Shown: positions 18,626 through 27,632, numbered from the stretch's first letter. The stretch is DNA of 64,000 bases from JADJSS01 sp046329815 (GCA_046329815.1 JAXLTY010000003.1:483043-547042), one strand, 5' to 3'. Numbers and translations are program-made. The notes: a model not told the origin generated them from the sequence alone.

Positions 18626-19156
18626 TTATTGAGTAATTTTCTGTTGTTTAGCAGCTTCATCTTTCATCTGCTGCTCTTCTTTTTCCTGCTGAATTAATTC
18701 ATTGTAAGAACTGGTATTTTTTACTTTCAGAAAGTCTTTTGGTGTTATCACTTCAAAAGTTGCAAATACCTGTTTGGCAGCTTTTTCAAAAGATACTACA
18801 TCAAATTCGCTTGAAGTCAGCAACATAAACGAAGTCCATTCTTTTGTAGAAATCTTATAAATGCTTGCATCGTTTTCGAACGCCTTGAATAATTTAGCAA
18901 CTGCATTTGTAGAAGTGCCGAACGTAAACTTATACGCATGTAGCTTATAGTTCAGCACATCATATGGCGCTAAACCTTTGTTGAGTTGAAAAGTACGTTC
19001 CGTTTTTTGAGAACATTTGCAATCTGTATCAGGATTCAGATCAATGGTTTGATAATAACCTTCAGTAATTTTCTTTTCCTGATTATCCTGTGCATGTAAA
19101 CCAGAAAAGAAAAGAGATGCACCAATAAATAGTGAAAAGTGTAGAACTTTTTTCAT
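18626..19156 (-). CDS. Small exported protein of unknown function
   Basis: 176 residues with a good signal peptide (MKKVLHFSLFIGASLFFSGLHAQ, cleavage after HA). The mature part holds DLNPDTDCKCSQKTERTFQ with a CxC, and ends in a charged Gln/Lys/Glu-rich tail (QEKEEQQMKDEAAKQQKITQ). It is 17 bases upstream of the giant T9SS protein on the same strand, so the two are probably one transcript and may work together. No family is recognised. Confidence 0.7.
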   Translation of the reverse strand: MKKVLHFSLFIGASLFFSGLHAQDNQEKKITEGYYQTIDLNPDTDCKCSQKTERTFQLNKGLAPYDVLNYKLHAYKFTFGTSTNAVAKLFKAFENDASIYKISTKEWTSFMLLTSSEFDVVSFEKAAKQVFATFEVITPKDFLKVKNTSSYNELIQQEKEEQQMKDEAAKQQKITQ

Positions 19157-19375
19157 GTAAAAATATTTTTAACTCCGTGTAATAAAAAGATTAGCTAAAT
19201 TTAATAAATAATTCATAGATACACTAATAATTTCCTGTTTTTTCGCACAAATGTTAGCATTTTTTGTATTTAAATTAATTATGCTAATCTTATGTAAAGA
19301 ATTAATTGAAAATCTGCTGATTATCTAAACAGGTTTCTGTTGAAAAATAAGCTTATTTAGCAAAAAAAGGTTGTT

Positions 19376-20857
19376 TTAAAAGCCGACATCTATTTTATAA
19401 TTTCCATCCACTTTAACTGTTGCAATATAGCCGCCATCCACTGTTTTTAATTCTTCCAAAGAACTATTCGTTCCACTAATTACAGGCACTCCAAAACGGT
19501 CGGAAATCCATAAAGTCGTCTGGCCGGAAGCGGTTGTTTTTCCTTCTAAATGCATAGTTCCGTTATCCGGATTTGAAATTAATTTTATTGGTTTTCCGCA
19601 AATCGCGGCAGGTCTCGTTCTGCTTAAAATTTGCAAGTAGGTATCATTTTTATTGCCTGTAAAATGTCCGTTTTTATCCACTTCTATCAAGTGCATAGAT
19701 GTATTTCCATACTGTGTGCCGTCCCAACTGATACCATGCGGATCACCTGGTGCCTGACACCATTGCCACCAAGTTGAGCCCGTAAAATTTTCATCTTCTT
19801 TGATAGCGAAACGCTTCAGTTTTGCTGCGCCTGTAGTAATATTTTCAAAGTAGCCATATTCACCGACAAACATTTTCGCTTTATAAACACTTGCCAATGT
19901 TTTGATCAGATCGAAGCCTTGTTCTATAGTAAAAGCATACGAAATTGCCTCAAAATAGGTATGCGGCGCAAATACCATATTATGTTCATAAGTAAGATCA
20001 GGAAACGCGATAAAAGGCACTTCCATTCCATTCCAGGTAACCGAAGTTTCAAAGAAAATTATATGCTGAAAAGCACCTGCTTTACTTTCTGCCTGGCGTA
20101 TTTTTTCGATACATTTTTCATAATACCTGCTGATTTTTTGTGTTTCCACATCCAATCCTTTGTAACCTAAACTTGGTTCATTGATCAAGTCATAACCAAC
20201 CACATTGGCATACTGCGCAGTTTGATGCACTAATGCCGACCAGGCGTTTACACAAGCATCCTGAATACCATTGGTGTTGTCCCAAAAATTTTGCCATGCA
20301 TGTACCACCGCACGAGCACTTTCGCGCGAACCATTCACTGTGCAAGTAGATTCATCATCAGTAATTGTTGCCCAGTTTGGTGCGCCGTCCCAACCACGGC
20401 TGGGAAAATCACATACTACATCTGTTGGAGTTGCAATATATTTTCCAAAAGCATCCTGATGCATATCTATCAAAATATAAATATTATTTGCCGCAGCATC
20501 TTCAATCGCTTTTTTTATTTGGTTGATATAATCCTGATTATATTCGCCACGAATTGGTTCCAGTTTGCTCCAACTAAACAAGAGGCGAACGCAATTGACA
20601 CCATATTTAGCCATCATCTTGAAATCTTCAGCAGCATAGGATTTAGTAGTGGCAACCGCAGCATTTGCCTGCCAGTAGTCGCCAAGAACATTATAATTTA
20701 CGCCACGCAATAAAACAAATCTTCCTTTCTGATCATAAATGCCCGGATCTGCTCCGCGTTCTGCATGGAGTAAATTTTCAGGCACAGCACCAGTATTTAC
20801 TTTTTCGCAGGAAAAAAGAAATACAGATAAAAATAACAGGAAGAAAATTTGCTTCAT
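19376..20857 (-). CDS. GH5-family glycoside hydrolase lipoprotein, endoglycoceramidase-like
   Basis: 493 residues with an SPII signal (MKQIFFLLFLSVFLFSC, lipid Cys17). The (beta/alpha)8 barrel motifs fit GH5: VNCVRLLFSWSKLEP, LIDMHQDAFGKY, GYDLINEPSL with acid/base Glu227, and MFVGEYGYF with nucleophile Glu333. The DMHQD-x-x-G and GWDGAPNWAT segments resemble the endoglycoceramidase subgroup, which cuts between oligosaccharide and ceramide, but the true substrate could be another beta-glycoside. A C-terminal beta domain follows, as usual for that group. It is probably surface-exposed or periplasmic. Bacteroidota members of related lineages make sphingolipids, so a self or foreign glycosphingolipid is possible (inference). 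No SusC/D pair is adjacent. Confidence 0.85.
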   Translation of the reverse strand: MKQIFFLLFLSVFLFSCEKVNTGAVPENLLHAERGADPGIYDQKGRFVLLRGVNYNVLGDYWQANAAVATTKSYAAEDFKMMAKYGVNCVRLLFSWSKLEPIRGEYNQDYINQIKKAIEDAAANNIYILIDMHQDAFGKYIATPTDVVCDFPSRGWDGAPNWATITDDESTCTVNGSRESARAVVHAWQNFWDNTNGIQDACVNAWSALVHQTAQYANVVGYDLINEPSLGYKGLDVETQKISRYYEKCIEKIRQAESKAGAFQHIIFFETSVTWNGMEVPFIAFPDLTYEHNMVFAPHTYFEAISYAFTIEQGFDLIKTLASVYKAKMFVGEYGYFENITTGAAKLKRFAIKEDENFTGSTWWQWCQAPGDPHGISWDGTQYGNTSMHLIEVDKNGHFTGNKNDTYLQILSRTRPAAICGKPIKLISNPDNGTMHLEGKTTASGQTTLWISDRFGVPVISGTNSSLEELKTVDGGYIATVKVDGNYKIDVGF

Positions 20858-21116
20858 TTTTTGAGTTTCACTAATTTACAAAAAAATTATGCTTTTGATT
20901 TAAATAGCAGTTAGAGTCTCCAGTTTTTGATATTTGTTAAAAAATATTTTACTTACTTAATTTTTATTTGTGGTTGTTTGTCCTAATAAAGAATATTCCT
21001 TTTAAGGTAAACATAGTTTCTGTCATTTGGTGAATCTATATTATATATCCGATAAATTACTTGACTTAAATTGTTAGCTATAAATAACTATATTTAAAAC
21101 CAAATCTAAAATAAAA

Positions 21117-23486
21117 ATGTCCATTCTGAACAATATCGGTGGTGTCTTACTAAAACCTGTTATAAAAGAAATGAGTCGTGCGCGGCTGCCAAAATTAGAC
21201 GGTTCCATTTATGTAAAAAATATCAGCGGTGAGATTGAGATCATTCGTGATGAATTTGGTGTTGCACATATCTATGCACAAAATATCAGTGATGTTATAT
21301 TTGGACAAGGTTTTGTACATGCGCAAGACCGCTTATGGCAAATGGAAGTCAATCGTCGTGCCGCACGCGGTCAACTGAGCGAATTTCTAGGAAAAGATGC
21401 ATTAGATACAGACAAAACAGCACGCACACTTGGTTTCGAACGTATTGCCAAACAAGATTGGGAACTATTTGGCGAAGAAGAGCACCAACTTATTATTGCT
21501 TATTGCAATGGCATTAATGCATACATTAACTGCAACGAATTTCAGTTGCCGGTTGAGTTTAAACTCATTAAGCACAAACCTGAACTTTGGGAACCAATGG
21601 ATGTGGTTTCCTTCAGTCGCTTGTTAATTTCAATATTAACCTGGGGTTGGTACGATGAAATTGTAAAAGCAAAACTAATAGCCGCAGTTGGCGCAGAAGC
21701 AGCAGCTGAGCTAGACAATACCTATCCGAAAGAAAACCCTGTTACCTTACCTAAAGGAATTGAATTTAATAAACTCGATGTTTCCGGAAAATTTACTGCA
21801 CTTAAAGGTCCGTACATTCCGAATATCAATGGCAGCAATGCGTGGACAGTTTCCGGCACAAAAACAAAAACAGGAAAACCATATTTGTGCAATGATCCGC
21901 ATTTGGTGTTGCGTAATCCAAATATCTGGTACATGAATCATTTGCATTGTCCTGAAATGCATGTTACCGGTGTGTCAGCTCCTGCATTACCTATGGTACA
22001 GATTGGTCACAATGAAAAAATTGGTTGGGGCATTACTTTAGCATTCACTGATATTGAAGATGTTTTTGTAGAAAAATTTTCAGACGACACATGCACTACA
22101 TACATGCATGAAGGCAACCTCAAAGCAACAGAGATCATTGAAGAAAAGATATTTATTAAAGATGAAAAGATGCCACATATTGAAAAAATATACCGTACAA
22201 TTCATGGTACTATTATTTCAGATATTACAGGTGATACAAATCAAAAGCTGGCATTGTCTTCTATGGCTTTGACTTCCGGAAAATCAGTATATGGCTGGTT
22301 CTTACTCAATAAAGCACAAAATTGGAATGACTTTGTACATGGAGTTGAAAACATAACGGCACCTGGTTTAAATATTGTTTATGCAGATATCGATGGAAAT
22401 ATCGGTTATTATAATTCAGGTAAAGTTCCGGTACGCACCAAGCAGCAGGCATCTGTGCCGCAAGACGGCTGGTCTGGCGACAATGACTGGAAATCATTCG
22501 TTCCGTTTGGTGAAATGCCACATGTATTGAATCCTGAAAAAGGTTATGTCGTAACAGCAAATCATAAAATTGAACCGGAAGATTTTCCGCATTTTTTAGG
22601 TGACATTTATATGAATGGTTATCGTGCCAATCGCCTGGAAGATATGCTCAGTAAAAAAGAAAAAGTAGAGCCGAAAGATTTTATAGAAATGCAGATGGAT
22701 TTTTACTGCACACCAGGAAAATTATTCGCCAAGCATTTTGAAAATATAAAAATGCCAAACGCTGAATTGCAGAATTACGTCAATCAGTTGTTGAAATGGA
22801 ATGGTATTTTGGCACCTGAAAAAATAGAAGGTTCTTTATACAACGTGAGCAAAAAGATGATTGTGCGAAAATTGTTTGAATCTGGCATCAATGACAAACA
22901 ATTAATAGACGAACTGATGGGCAAAGGTTCGCATGATGTACTCGATCCGGTGAATTCATACCTTGGTCACAACACACCTATTTTATTACGCATTTTAGAC
23001 AATCCTGATTCTTATTGGCTGAAAAAAGCTGGCGGCAAAGAGAAATTGCTGACGGAAGGTTTCAAAGCTGCCATCGACTGGCTGAAATTAAATTACGGAA
23101 CCAATAACGACAACTGGAAATGGGGCGACCTGCATGCTATTGTATTTCCACACTCATTTGCTGTCAAACCACCGATGGATAAAGTATTCAATATCGGACC
23201 GTATCCAATTGGCGGCGACACCGACACTCCTTTTCAGACATACATTATGCATATGGAAGGTTTTGGCGGCGAGCTGAGTTCCGTTTCTTATCGACAAATT
23301 TTAGACTTTTCTGACTTTGATAAATCGACCGTAGTAATGCCGTTAGGAAACAGCGCAAACATGGCAAGTCATTTTTACAGGAATCAATTGAAAGACTGGT
23401 TCGCCGGAAAAAGTTTTCCGATGTGTTTCTCAAAACAAAAAGTAGATGAGCACAAAAAACATAGTTTAAAACTGAAGAAAATGTAG
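21117..23486 (+). CDS. Penicillin-acylase-family Ntn amidohydrolase
   Basis: 789 residues, the length of penicillin G acylase and acyl-homoserine-lactone acylase precursors. The alpha chain carries EIIRDEFGVAHIYAQNISDV and GFVHAQDRLWQMEVNRRAARG. The autocatalytic site is NING|SNAW, with Ser240 as the predicted N-terminal nucleophile of the beta chain, followed by DPHLVLRNPNIWY. Such enzymes hydrolyse amide bonds of N-acyl compounds. The usual cleavable signal peptide is not obvious: the N-terminus has only a weak hydrophobic stretch, so export is uncertain. It is monocistronic. Candidate substrates include acyl-homoserine lactones, acyl-peptides and beta-lactams. Confidence 0.9.
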   Translation: MSILNNIGGVLLKPVIKEMSRARLPKLDGSIYVKNISGEIEIIRDEFGVAHIYAQNISDVIFGQGFVHAQDRLWQMEVNRRAARGQLSEFLGKDALDTDKTARTLGFERIAKQDWELFGEEEHQLIIAYCNGINAYINCNEFQLPVEFKLIKHKPELWEPMDVVSFSRLLISILTWGWYDEIVKAKLIAAVGAEAAAELDNTYPKENPVTLPKGIEFNKLDVSGKFTALKGPYIPNINGSNAWTVSGTKTKTGKPYLCNDPHLVLRNPNIWYMNHLHCPEMHVTGVSAPALPMVQIGHNEKIGWGITLAFTDIEDVFVEKFSDDTCTTYMHEGNLKATEIIEEKIFIKDEKMPHIEKIYRTIHGTIISDITGDTNQKLALSSMALTSGKSVYGWFLLNKAQNWNDFVHGVENITAPGLNIVYADIDGNIGYYNSGKVPVRTKQQASVPQDGWSGDNDWKSFVPFGEMPHVLNPEKGYVVTANHKIEPEDFPHFLGDIYMNGYRANRLEDMLSKKEKVEPKDFIEMQMDFYCTPGKLFAKHFENIKMPNAELQNYVNQLLKWNGILAPEKIEGSLYNVSKKMIVRKLFESGINDKQLIDELMGKGSHDVLDPVNSYLGHNTPILLRILDNPDSYWLKKAGGKEKLLTEGFKAAIDWLKLNYGTNNDNWKWGDLHAIVFPHSFAVKPPMDKVFNIGPYPIGGDTDTPFQTYIMHMEGFGGELSSVSYRQILDFSDFDKSTVVMPLGNSANMASHFYRNQLKDWFAGKSFPMCFSKQKVDEHKKHSLKLKKM

Positions 23487-23731
23487 TTCCATTTTTTATT
23501 TCTTGGCAATAACATTTGCCAAAAAAATGTTTGTGATAAATATGGATTGGTATTTGTGCCAACTATAACCGTTCCTCTATAATTACCAATTTGATGTGCT
23601 GAATAATAATCAACCAATATTGAATCTTCATTATTTGGTTTTAGAAATGTTGGATTAAAATGTGGTTGTGTACAGTTGCATGTGCCTTGTGAAAATTTTA
23701 TCTGTAAAGCGTTTTTTCCTACATACTTATT
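23487..23731 (-). pseudogene. Decayed gene fragment of unknown identity
   Basis: Reading down from 23731 there is a stretch of natural-looking protein: KYVGKNALQIKFSQG, NCTQPHFNPTFLKPNNED, VDYYSAHQIGNYRGTVIVGT, NPYLSQTFFWQMLLPRNKK. It has no start codon at its head (a TAA lies immediately upstream in frame) and it runs without a stop of its own into antisense of the penicillin-acylase 3' end, where the composition becomes unprotein-like. It is therefore best read as the truncated remnant of a gene cut at both ends. No family is recognised. Confidence 0.5.
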
Positions 23732-23750
23732 TTATTAACCTCTTGTGCGG

Positions 23751-23939
23751 TTTAAACACATAGGCACATAGTATATTTTCGATAAGAATTACAGACATTG
23801 CAAAATTTTCGTGATGTCATAAACAAGTATAGTGTATTCATCGTAGATAAATTTCTTTGTTTTTTCTATGAATAGCTGCAATGTATTACAAATACCAATA
23901 AATTTAAGACAAAACTGCTGTGTGCCTATGTGTTTTAAA
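23751..23939. repeat. Interspersed element bounded by 21-bp inverted repeats
   Basis: TTTAAACACATAGGCACATAG (23751-23771) is matched in inverted orientation near 23918-23939 with few differences. The 146 bases between carry no convincing gene. The arrangement resembles a small non-autonomous mobile element or repeated palindrome. Together with the gene fragment it fills the 570-base gap after the acylase. From 23940 to 24056 nothing further is visible. Confidence 0.55.
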
Positions 23940-24056
23940 TGAATTCAATCCGTACAACGCGTTATTTGGTATTATTTCATTAATCACTTTATCAAATTCT
24001 TGTACATTTTTTATGCTAGAATATACTGATGTTGTATGCTATTTCACTATGAAAAA

Positions 24057-24749
24057 TCAATATGCTTTTTTTACCGTTTCTGGATTTATCAACAAAAGCT
24101 CTTTAGTTTGTTGATATAACGCATAAGAATACAACTTATTATCTAGTTTTAAAAATATTGGCCACATGGCTTCTTTATTAGCAACACTATTATTACACAT
24201 TAAACTATAATAAATATAATGTAATGCTAAAAATGATGTTGTATTAGTTGTGTAATATTGTTTTTTTAAAATATCATAAATAGAATCTCTTTCTTTTAAT
24301 TTCAATTTAAATAACTCTGTTTCGCCAATACTATCTAAATGATCTTTATATTGTTTAGTCAACAATTTTGGAATATTATAAGCTGTATTTAGACTGTCTT
24401 TTATATTGTTGATAGTAGCGAAATCGCTATTTAGCGTTGAATTGAGAAAAGTAACTTTCTTTGTTGTTGCATCGATGTTTATTATATATTCTGTGTTATC
24501 TAAGAAAAACGGAACATTGTTATAGTAGTCATCATTAATAATAATTAATTGAGGATACGGCTGATAAATGTTTAAGCAAATGGAATCTTCCTCAAACGGT
24601 TGTTCTGTATAAAATAAATAATCAGCGCCATTGCATATAGATAATGATTGTAAATTTTGATAGTTATTAATTTTTAAATGAATAATGCAATTGTCTTTGG
24701 AAAAGGCAGTAAGATTAAGTATAAAAATAAAATACAATATTTTTTTCAT
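24057..24749 (-). CDS. Exported hypothetical protein
   Basis: 230 residues with a signal peptide (MKKILYFIFILNLTAFSKDN). The N-terminal 110 residues form beta-type sequence (IIHLKINNYQNLQSLSICNG, DTTEYIINIDATTKKVTFLN type), reminiscent of the N-terminal substrate-free domain that precedes thioredoxin domains in Bacteroidota TlpA-like proteins. The rest is helical and no CxxC is present. It is very AT-rich. It lies downstream of a lipoprotein gene, separated by a hairpin. Function unknown. Confidence 0.65.
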   Translation of the reverse strand: MKKILYFIFILNLTAFSKDNCIIHLKINNYQNLQSLSICNGADYLFYTEQPFEEDSICLNIYQPYPQLIIINDDYYNNVPFFLDNTEYIINIDATTKKVTFLNSTLNSDFATINNIKDSLNTAYNIPKLLTKQYKDHLDSIGETELFKLKLKERDSIYDILKKQYYTTNTTSFLALHYIYYSLMCNNSVANKEAMWPIFLKLDNKLYSYALYQQTKELLLINPETVKKAY

Positions 24750-24776
24750 TATATAAATTATTAATTAATAAATAAT

Positions 24777-24811
24777 ATAGTATTCAAATTGTACTTCAAC
24801 TTGAATACTAT
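24777..24811 (-). terminator. Intergenic hairpin, possible terminator
   Basis: An 11-bp perfect stem (24777-24787 with 24801-24811) with a 13-base loop lies between two minus-strand genes. The following minus-strand sequence is AT-rich but lacks a clean T run, so termination is only plausible. Confidence 0.4.
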
Positions 24812-24850
24812 ACTTAATGAGTCTATTTATCTCTATTGATGAAAAATAAA

Positions 24851-25423
24851 TTAATACCATAACATACATGAACTGTCGCCACATTCTTCACAACTACTGC
24901 CATAACCACCATCTTTTGCAGGATATATCAGCATCATTCTAACTTTATCTCTAAAATCTGTTTCATTAGAATTGTTTCGATTCATAGAAGAACTTGTACT
25001 GATCTTATACTCATATTCTACAGATTTAGTCAAATTGTTGTAGATTTTAAAGTCTCTATTTGGATATAATCTTTTCATTAGAATTATTTTATTTCCCAAT
25101 GACATCTTTTGCAATATTATTGCCGAGCCAATAATACCTTTAATATGATTGTTTTCCATTCTAATACCTTTACATAAACAAAGTCTGTCATTCTCTGAAA
25201 TAAAATCACAGTTCATAATAGTCTGTTTTATATCCCTTTCAAAATTATAAAATTCGCCAGTATTATCAATATTTAACTCTAGATCAGAATATTCTTTCTC
25301 AATTAGATTATTCTGTGATACTTTTGTAGTTGTTTTTAAAGAGTTTTCTAATAAATTGCTATCTGTTTTTTTGCATGCACCGAACAACAGTACAACGCAA
25401 CAAATTAAAATTAATTTTCTCAT
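24851..25423 (-). CDS. Lipoprotein of unknown function
   Basis: 190 residues with a lipoprotein signal (MRKLILICCVVLLFGACKK, lipid Cys at residue 17). The C-terminus carries a Cys-rich end, SSCEECGDSSCMLWY. It is low in G+C and has no recognisable domain. Upstream, divergently, lies the Xre regulator at 25598. The two share a 170-base intergenic region holding the regulator's direct repeats, so control by that regulator is possible. Confidence 0.65.
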   Translation of the reverse strand: MRKLILICCVVLLFGACKKTDSNLLENSLKTTTKVSQNNLIEKEYSDLELNIDNTGEFYNFERDIKQTIMNCDFISENDRLCLCKGIRMENNHIKGIIGSAIILQKMSLGNKIILMKRLYPNRDFKIYNNLTKSVEYEYKISTSSSMNRNNSNETDFRDKVRMMLIYPAKDGGYGSSCEECGDSSCMLWY

Positions 25424-25559
25424 TTTAATAAATTTATTTTTTGATTCTTACTTTTTAATGGCTTTCAGAATTTACCAACTGAAACATGAGGAACTAGTAT
25501 TTTTATGCTTCAATAGAACAAATATATTCTATTTTAAATTATAAGAAGGTGTATTTTTT

Positions 25560-25593
25560 GGTATAAATTATTACATTTATGGTATAAATTATT
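25560..25593. promoter_or_regulatory. Tandem direct repeats upstream of the Xre regulator
   Basis: GGTATAAATTATT occurs twice, at 25560-25572 and 25581-25593, exactly 21 bp apart, i.e. two helical turns on one face of DNA. The second copy ends four bases before the regulator's ATG. A close pair with the same 21-bp period occurs at 27599-27632. Confidence 0.7.
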
Positions 25594-25597
25594 CTAC

Positions 25598-25942
25598 ATG
25601 AATATCGGACAGAAAATAAGAAAGATCAGAACATTAAAAGGTTATAAACAAGAGTTTGTTGCTGAAAAGCTGGGCGTCTCACAAAAACAATACAGCTTAT
25701 ATGAACATGATGATGCTAATTTGGAATGGCATACTATAGAAAAAATTGCTACCGCTTTAGAAATTGATGCAGTAAAATTAGTTGGTTTTGATGAAACTCA
25801 AATCTTTAATAATTGTGCTCAATCTGGCACAATTATTTCATCAACTTTGTATAATATTGACAAGGAAATAATTGAAGAATTACGCAATCAACTGAAAGAA
25901 AAAGACGAGCAAATCAAGTCGCTAATCTCAAAAATGAAATAA
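25598..25942 (+). CDS. Xre/Cro-type HTH transcriptional regulator
   Basis: 114 residues. Residues 1-65 are a lambda-repressor-like helix-turn-helix (MNIGQKIRKIRTLKGYKQEF, then AEKLGVSQKQYSLYE). The C-terminus is a predicted coiled coil of charged heptads (EELRNQLKEKDEQIKSLISK), probably for dimerisation. No protease or ligand domain is present. The ATG follows four bases after the second of two direct repeats, which strongly suggests autoregulation with a very short or absent leader. The same repeats recur before the LVIVD operon at 27678. Confidence 0.9.
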   Translation: MNIGQKIRKIRTLKGYKQEFVAEKLGVSQKQYSLYEHDDANLEWHTIEKIATALEIDAVKLVGFDETQIFNNCAQSGTIISSTLYNIDKEIIEELRNQLKEKDEQIKSLISKMK

Positions 25943-26000
25943 AAAAATGGAAGTGCTGTTTTTGGCACAATAAATGTGTATTCATAAAAAAATATAAAAA

Positions 26001-26444
26001 ATGCAAAAAATAATTTTAACCACTGTATCAATTGTAATTGCAGTATGTAGCTTAGCGCAAACCAATGCTTCAAAAAATAAACCAAAAACAACTGCCACTA
26101 AAGCAATAAAACCTATGGCAACAGCAATTCCTGCTGATGCTGTCCATTTTACGGTCAGCAATCAGGAAACTGCAGAAATAAACTCAACCGACAAAGCAAT
26201 TGTTATTGACGGAAACGAAAATAAAATAACGATCACTGGAAATTGCAAACAACTTTTTATCACCGGAAAAAATAATGACATCGTTGTTGAATCATTAGAT
26301 GCAATAGAAATTACCGGCAGCGGAAATTTTGTAAGCTGGGAAAAATCAACAAATGCAAGCGGCAAACCTGTTGTGAATGATAAAGGCGGCTATAATAATG
26401 TTGGCAAAAAATCAGGCGATGCGCTGAATAAAAGCGATAATTAA
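26001..26444 (+). CDS. Exported DUF3060-type protein
   Basis: 147 residues with a signal peptide (MQKIILTTVSIVIAVCSLAQ). After a Lys/Thr/Ala-rich linker come short beta repeats, IVIDGNENKITITGNCKQLF and ITGKNNDIVVESLDAIEITG, the parallel-strand pattern of DUF3060. It ends in a Gly/Asn/Lys-rich tail. It is probably periplasmic or surface-associated. Function unknown. It is transcribed in the same direction as the Xre gene, 58 bases downstream. Confidence 0.75.
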   Translation: MQKIILTTVSIVIAVCSLAQTNASKNKPKTTATKAIKPMATAIPADAVHFTVSNQETAEINSTDKAIVIDGNENKITITGNCKQLFITGKNNDIVVESLDAIEITGSGNFVSWEKSTNASGKPVVNDKGGYNNVGKKSGDALNKSDN

Positions 26445-26460
26445 AAACGAAGTGACAACT

Positions 26461-26542
26461 GTCATTTCGAGCGCAGCCAGAAATCTTAAATAGTTTTGCA
26501 CTTTCCTGTAATGATGAGATTTCTCCTTTCAGTCGAAATGAC
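26461..26542. repeat. Interspersed palindromic repeat (GTCATTTCGA type)
   Basis: An inverted repeat with arms 26461-26486 and 26517-26542 (GTCATTTCGA... AGAAATCT / AGATTTCTCC... TCGAAATGAC). The ends GTCATTTCGA/TCGAAATGAC are perfect and the middle has mismatches. It is a second family of intergenic palindrome distinct from that at 9583. Confidence 0.7.
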
Positions 26543-26589
26543 GGTGTTCATTTTCGTATTTATAGTTATCTTTGTATAGATAAATATCT

Positions 26590-27537
26590 ATGCAAGAATT
26601 CTCATTATATAATCCATTTGATTTTAATGATCCGGTTGCTTACGCGGTTCCTGGTTTCATTTTGCTGATTCTTGCTGAATTCTTCTTGTATTACCGAAAA
26701 AAAAATCAGGTATCGAAAGAATTTTACAAAGACGCTGCATCCAGTTTAGGTTTAGGTATCGGCTCCACCATAATAGATATTGGTATCAAAGCTATTTCCG
26801 TTGGCTATATGCTATGGTTTTATCAGTTCCGAATTTTTGATAATTTAGGACCTGCTTCTATTCAGGAATTCGGCTCATGGCAATGGCATAAAACACATTG
26901 GTATGTTTGGATCATTGGTTTTATCTTACAGGATTTTATTTTTTACTGGTATCATCGTTTTGGCCACGAAGTAAGATTATTATGGGCAGCTCATGTCAAT
27001 CATCATTCATCAGAATATATGCATTATTCTACGGCGCTGCGACAAAGCTGGTTAGAGTTGTTGTTCAAAGATGCATTTTATATTCCAATGGCAATTTTAG
27101 GTTTTCATCCGTTGATGATTTTAACGATGTACCAACTAAATCTGATCTACCAGTTTTTACCACATACGGAAACCGTTAAGCGCTTACCAAAATGGTATGA
27201 ATTTATTTTCAACTCGCCGGCGCATCATCGTGTACATCATTCCAGCGAAATACAATATCTGGATAAAAACTATGCAGGTGTTTTTATTATTTGGGACAGA
27301 ATGTTCGGAACATTTAAAGATGAAGATGAAGAAAAATTTCCTGTTTATGGAATTACTACAAACATTCATACGAATAATTTATTGAAAATCACTTTTCACG
27401 AAGTGCTTAATCTTTTGAATGATGTAAAACGTGCACCGACATTGAAAGATAAATTGAATTACATTTTTCAATCGCCTGGCTGGAGCCACGATGGTAAAGA
27501 TCAACGCGCAAAAACCTTACAAAAGAATATGAAATAA
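26590..27537 (+). CDS. Fatty acid hydroxylase / sterol desaturase family membrane enzyme
   Basis: 315 residues. Four or so membrane helices and the three His clusters of the superfamily are present: HRFGHE, AHVNHHSS and AHHRVHHSS. These bind a di-iron centre on the cytoplasmic side. The central YMHYSTALRQSWLELLFKDA is typical of the Bacteroidota subgroup related to alkylglycerol monooxygenase. Such enzymes hydroxylate or desaturate lipid chains. It follows a palindromic repeat and is monocistronic. Substrate uncertain. Confidence 0.85.
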   Translation: MQEFSLYNPFDFNDPVAYAVPGFILLILAEFFLYYRKKNQVSKEFYKDAASSLGLGIGSTIIDIGIKAISVGYMLWFYQFRIFDNLGPASIQEFGSWQWHKTHWYVWIIGFILQDFIFYWYHRFGHEVRLLWAAHVNHHSSEYMHYSTALRQSWLELLFKDAFYIPMAILGFHPLMILTMYQLNLIYQFLPHTETVKRLPKWYEFIFNSPAHHRVHHSSEIQYLDKNYAGVFIIWDRMFGTFKDEDEEKFPVYGITTNIHTNNLLKITFHEVLNLLNDVKRAPTLKDKLNYIFQSPGWSHDGKDQRAKTLQKNMK

Positions 27538-27598
27538 ACGTGTTTTTCATCATCGTGCAATACAGGTAATTTTCAGTTTTCAAAAATACTTATATTTA

Positions 27599-27632
27599 GG
27601 TATAATTTTAACGGCATTAGGTATAGATTATT
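27599..27632. promoter_or_regulatory. Second pair of GGTATA direct repeats, upstream of the LVIVD operon
   Basis: TTAGGTATA occurs at 27596-27604 and 27617-27625, 21 bp apart. The flanks extend to GGTATAATTTTA and GGTATAGATTATT, matching the pair in front of the Xre gene in both sequence and spacing. The second copy ends 45 bases before the ATG at 27678. Confidence 0.6.
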
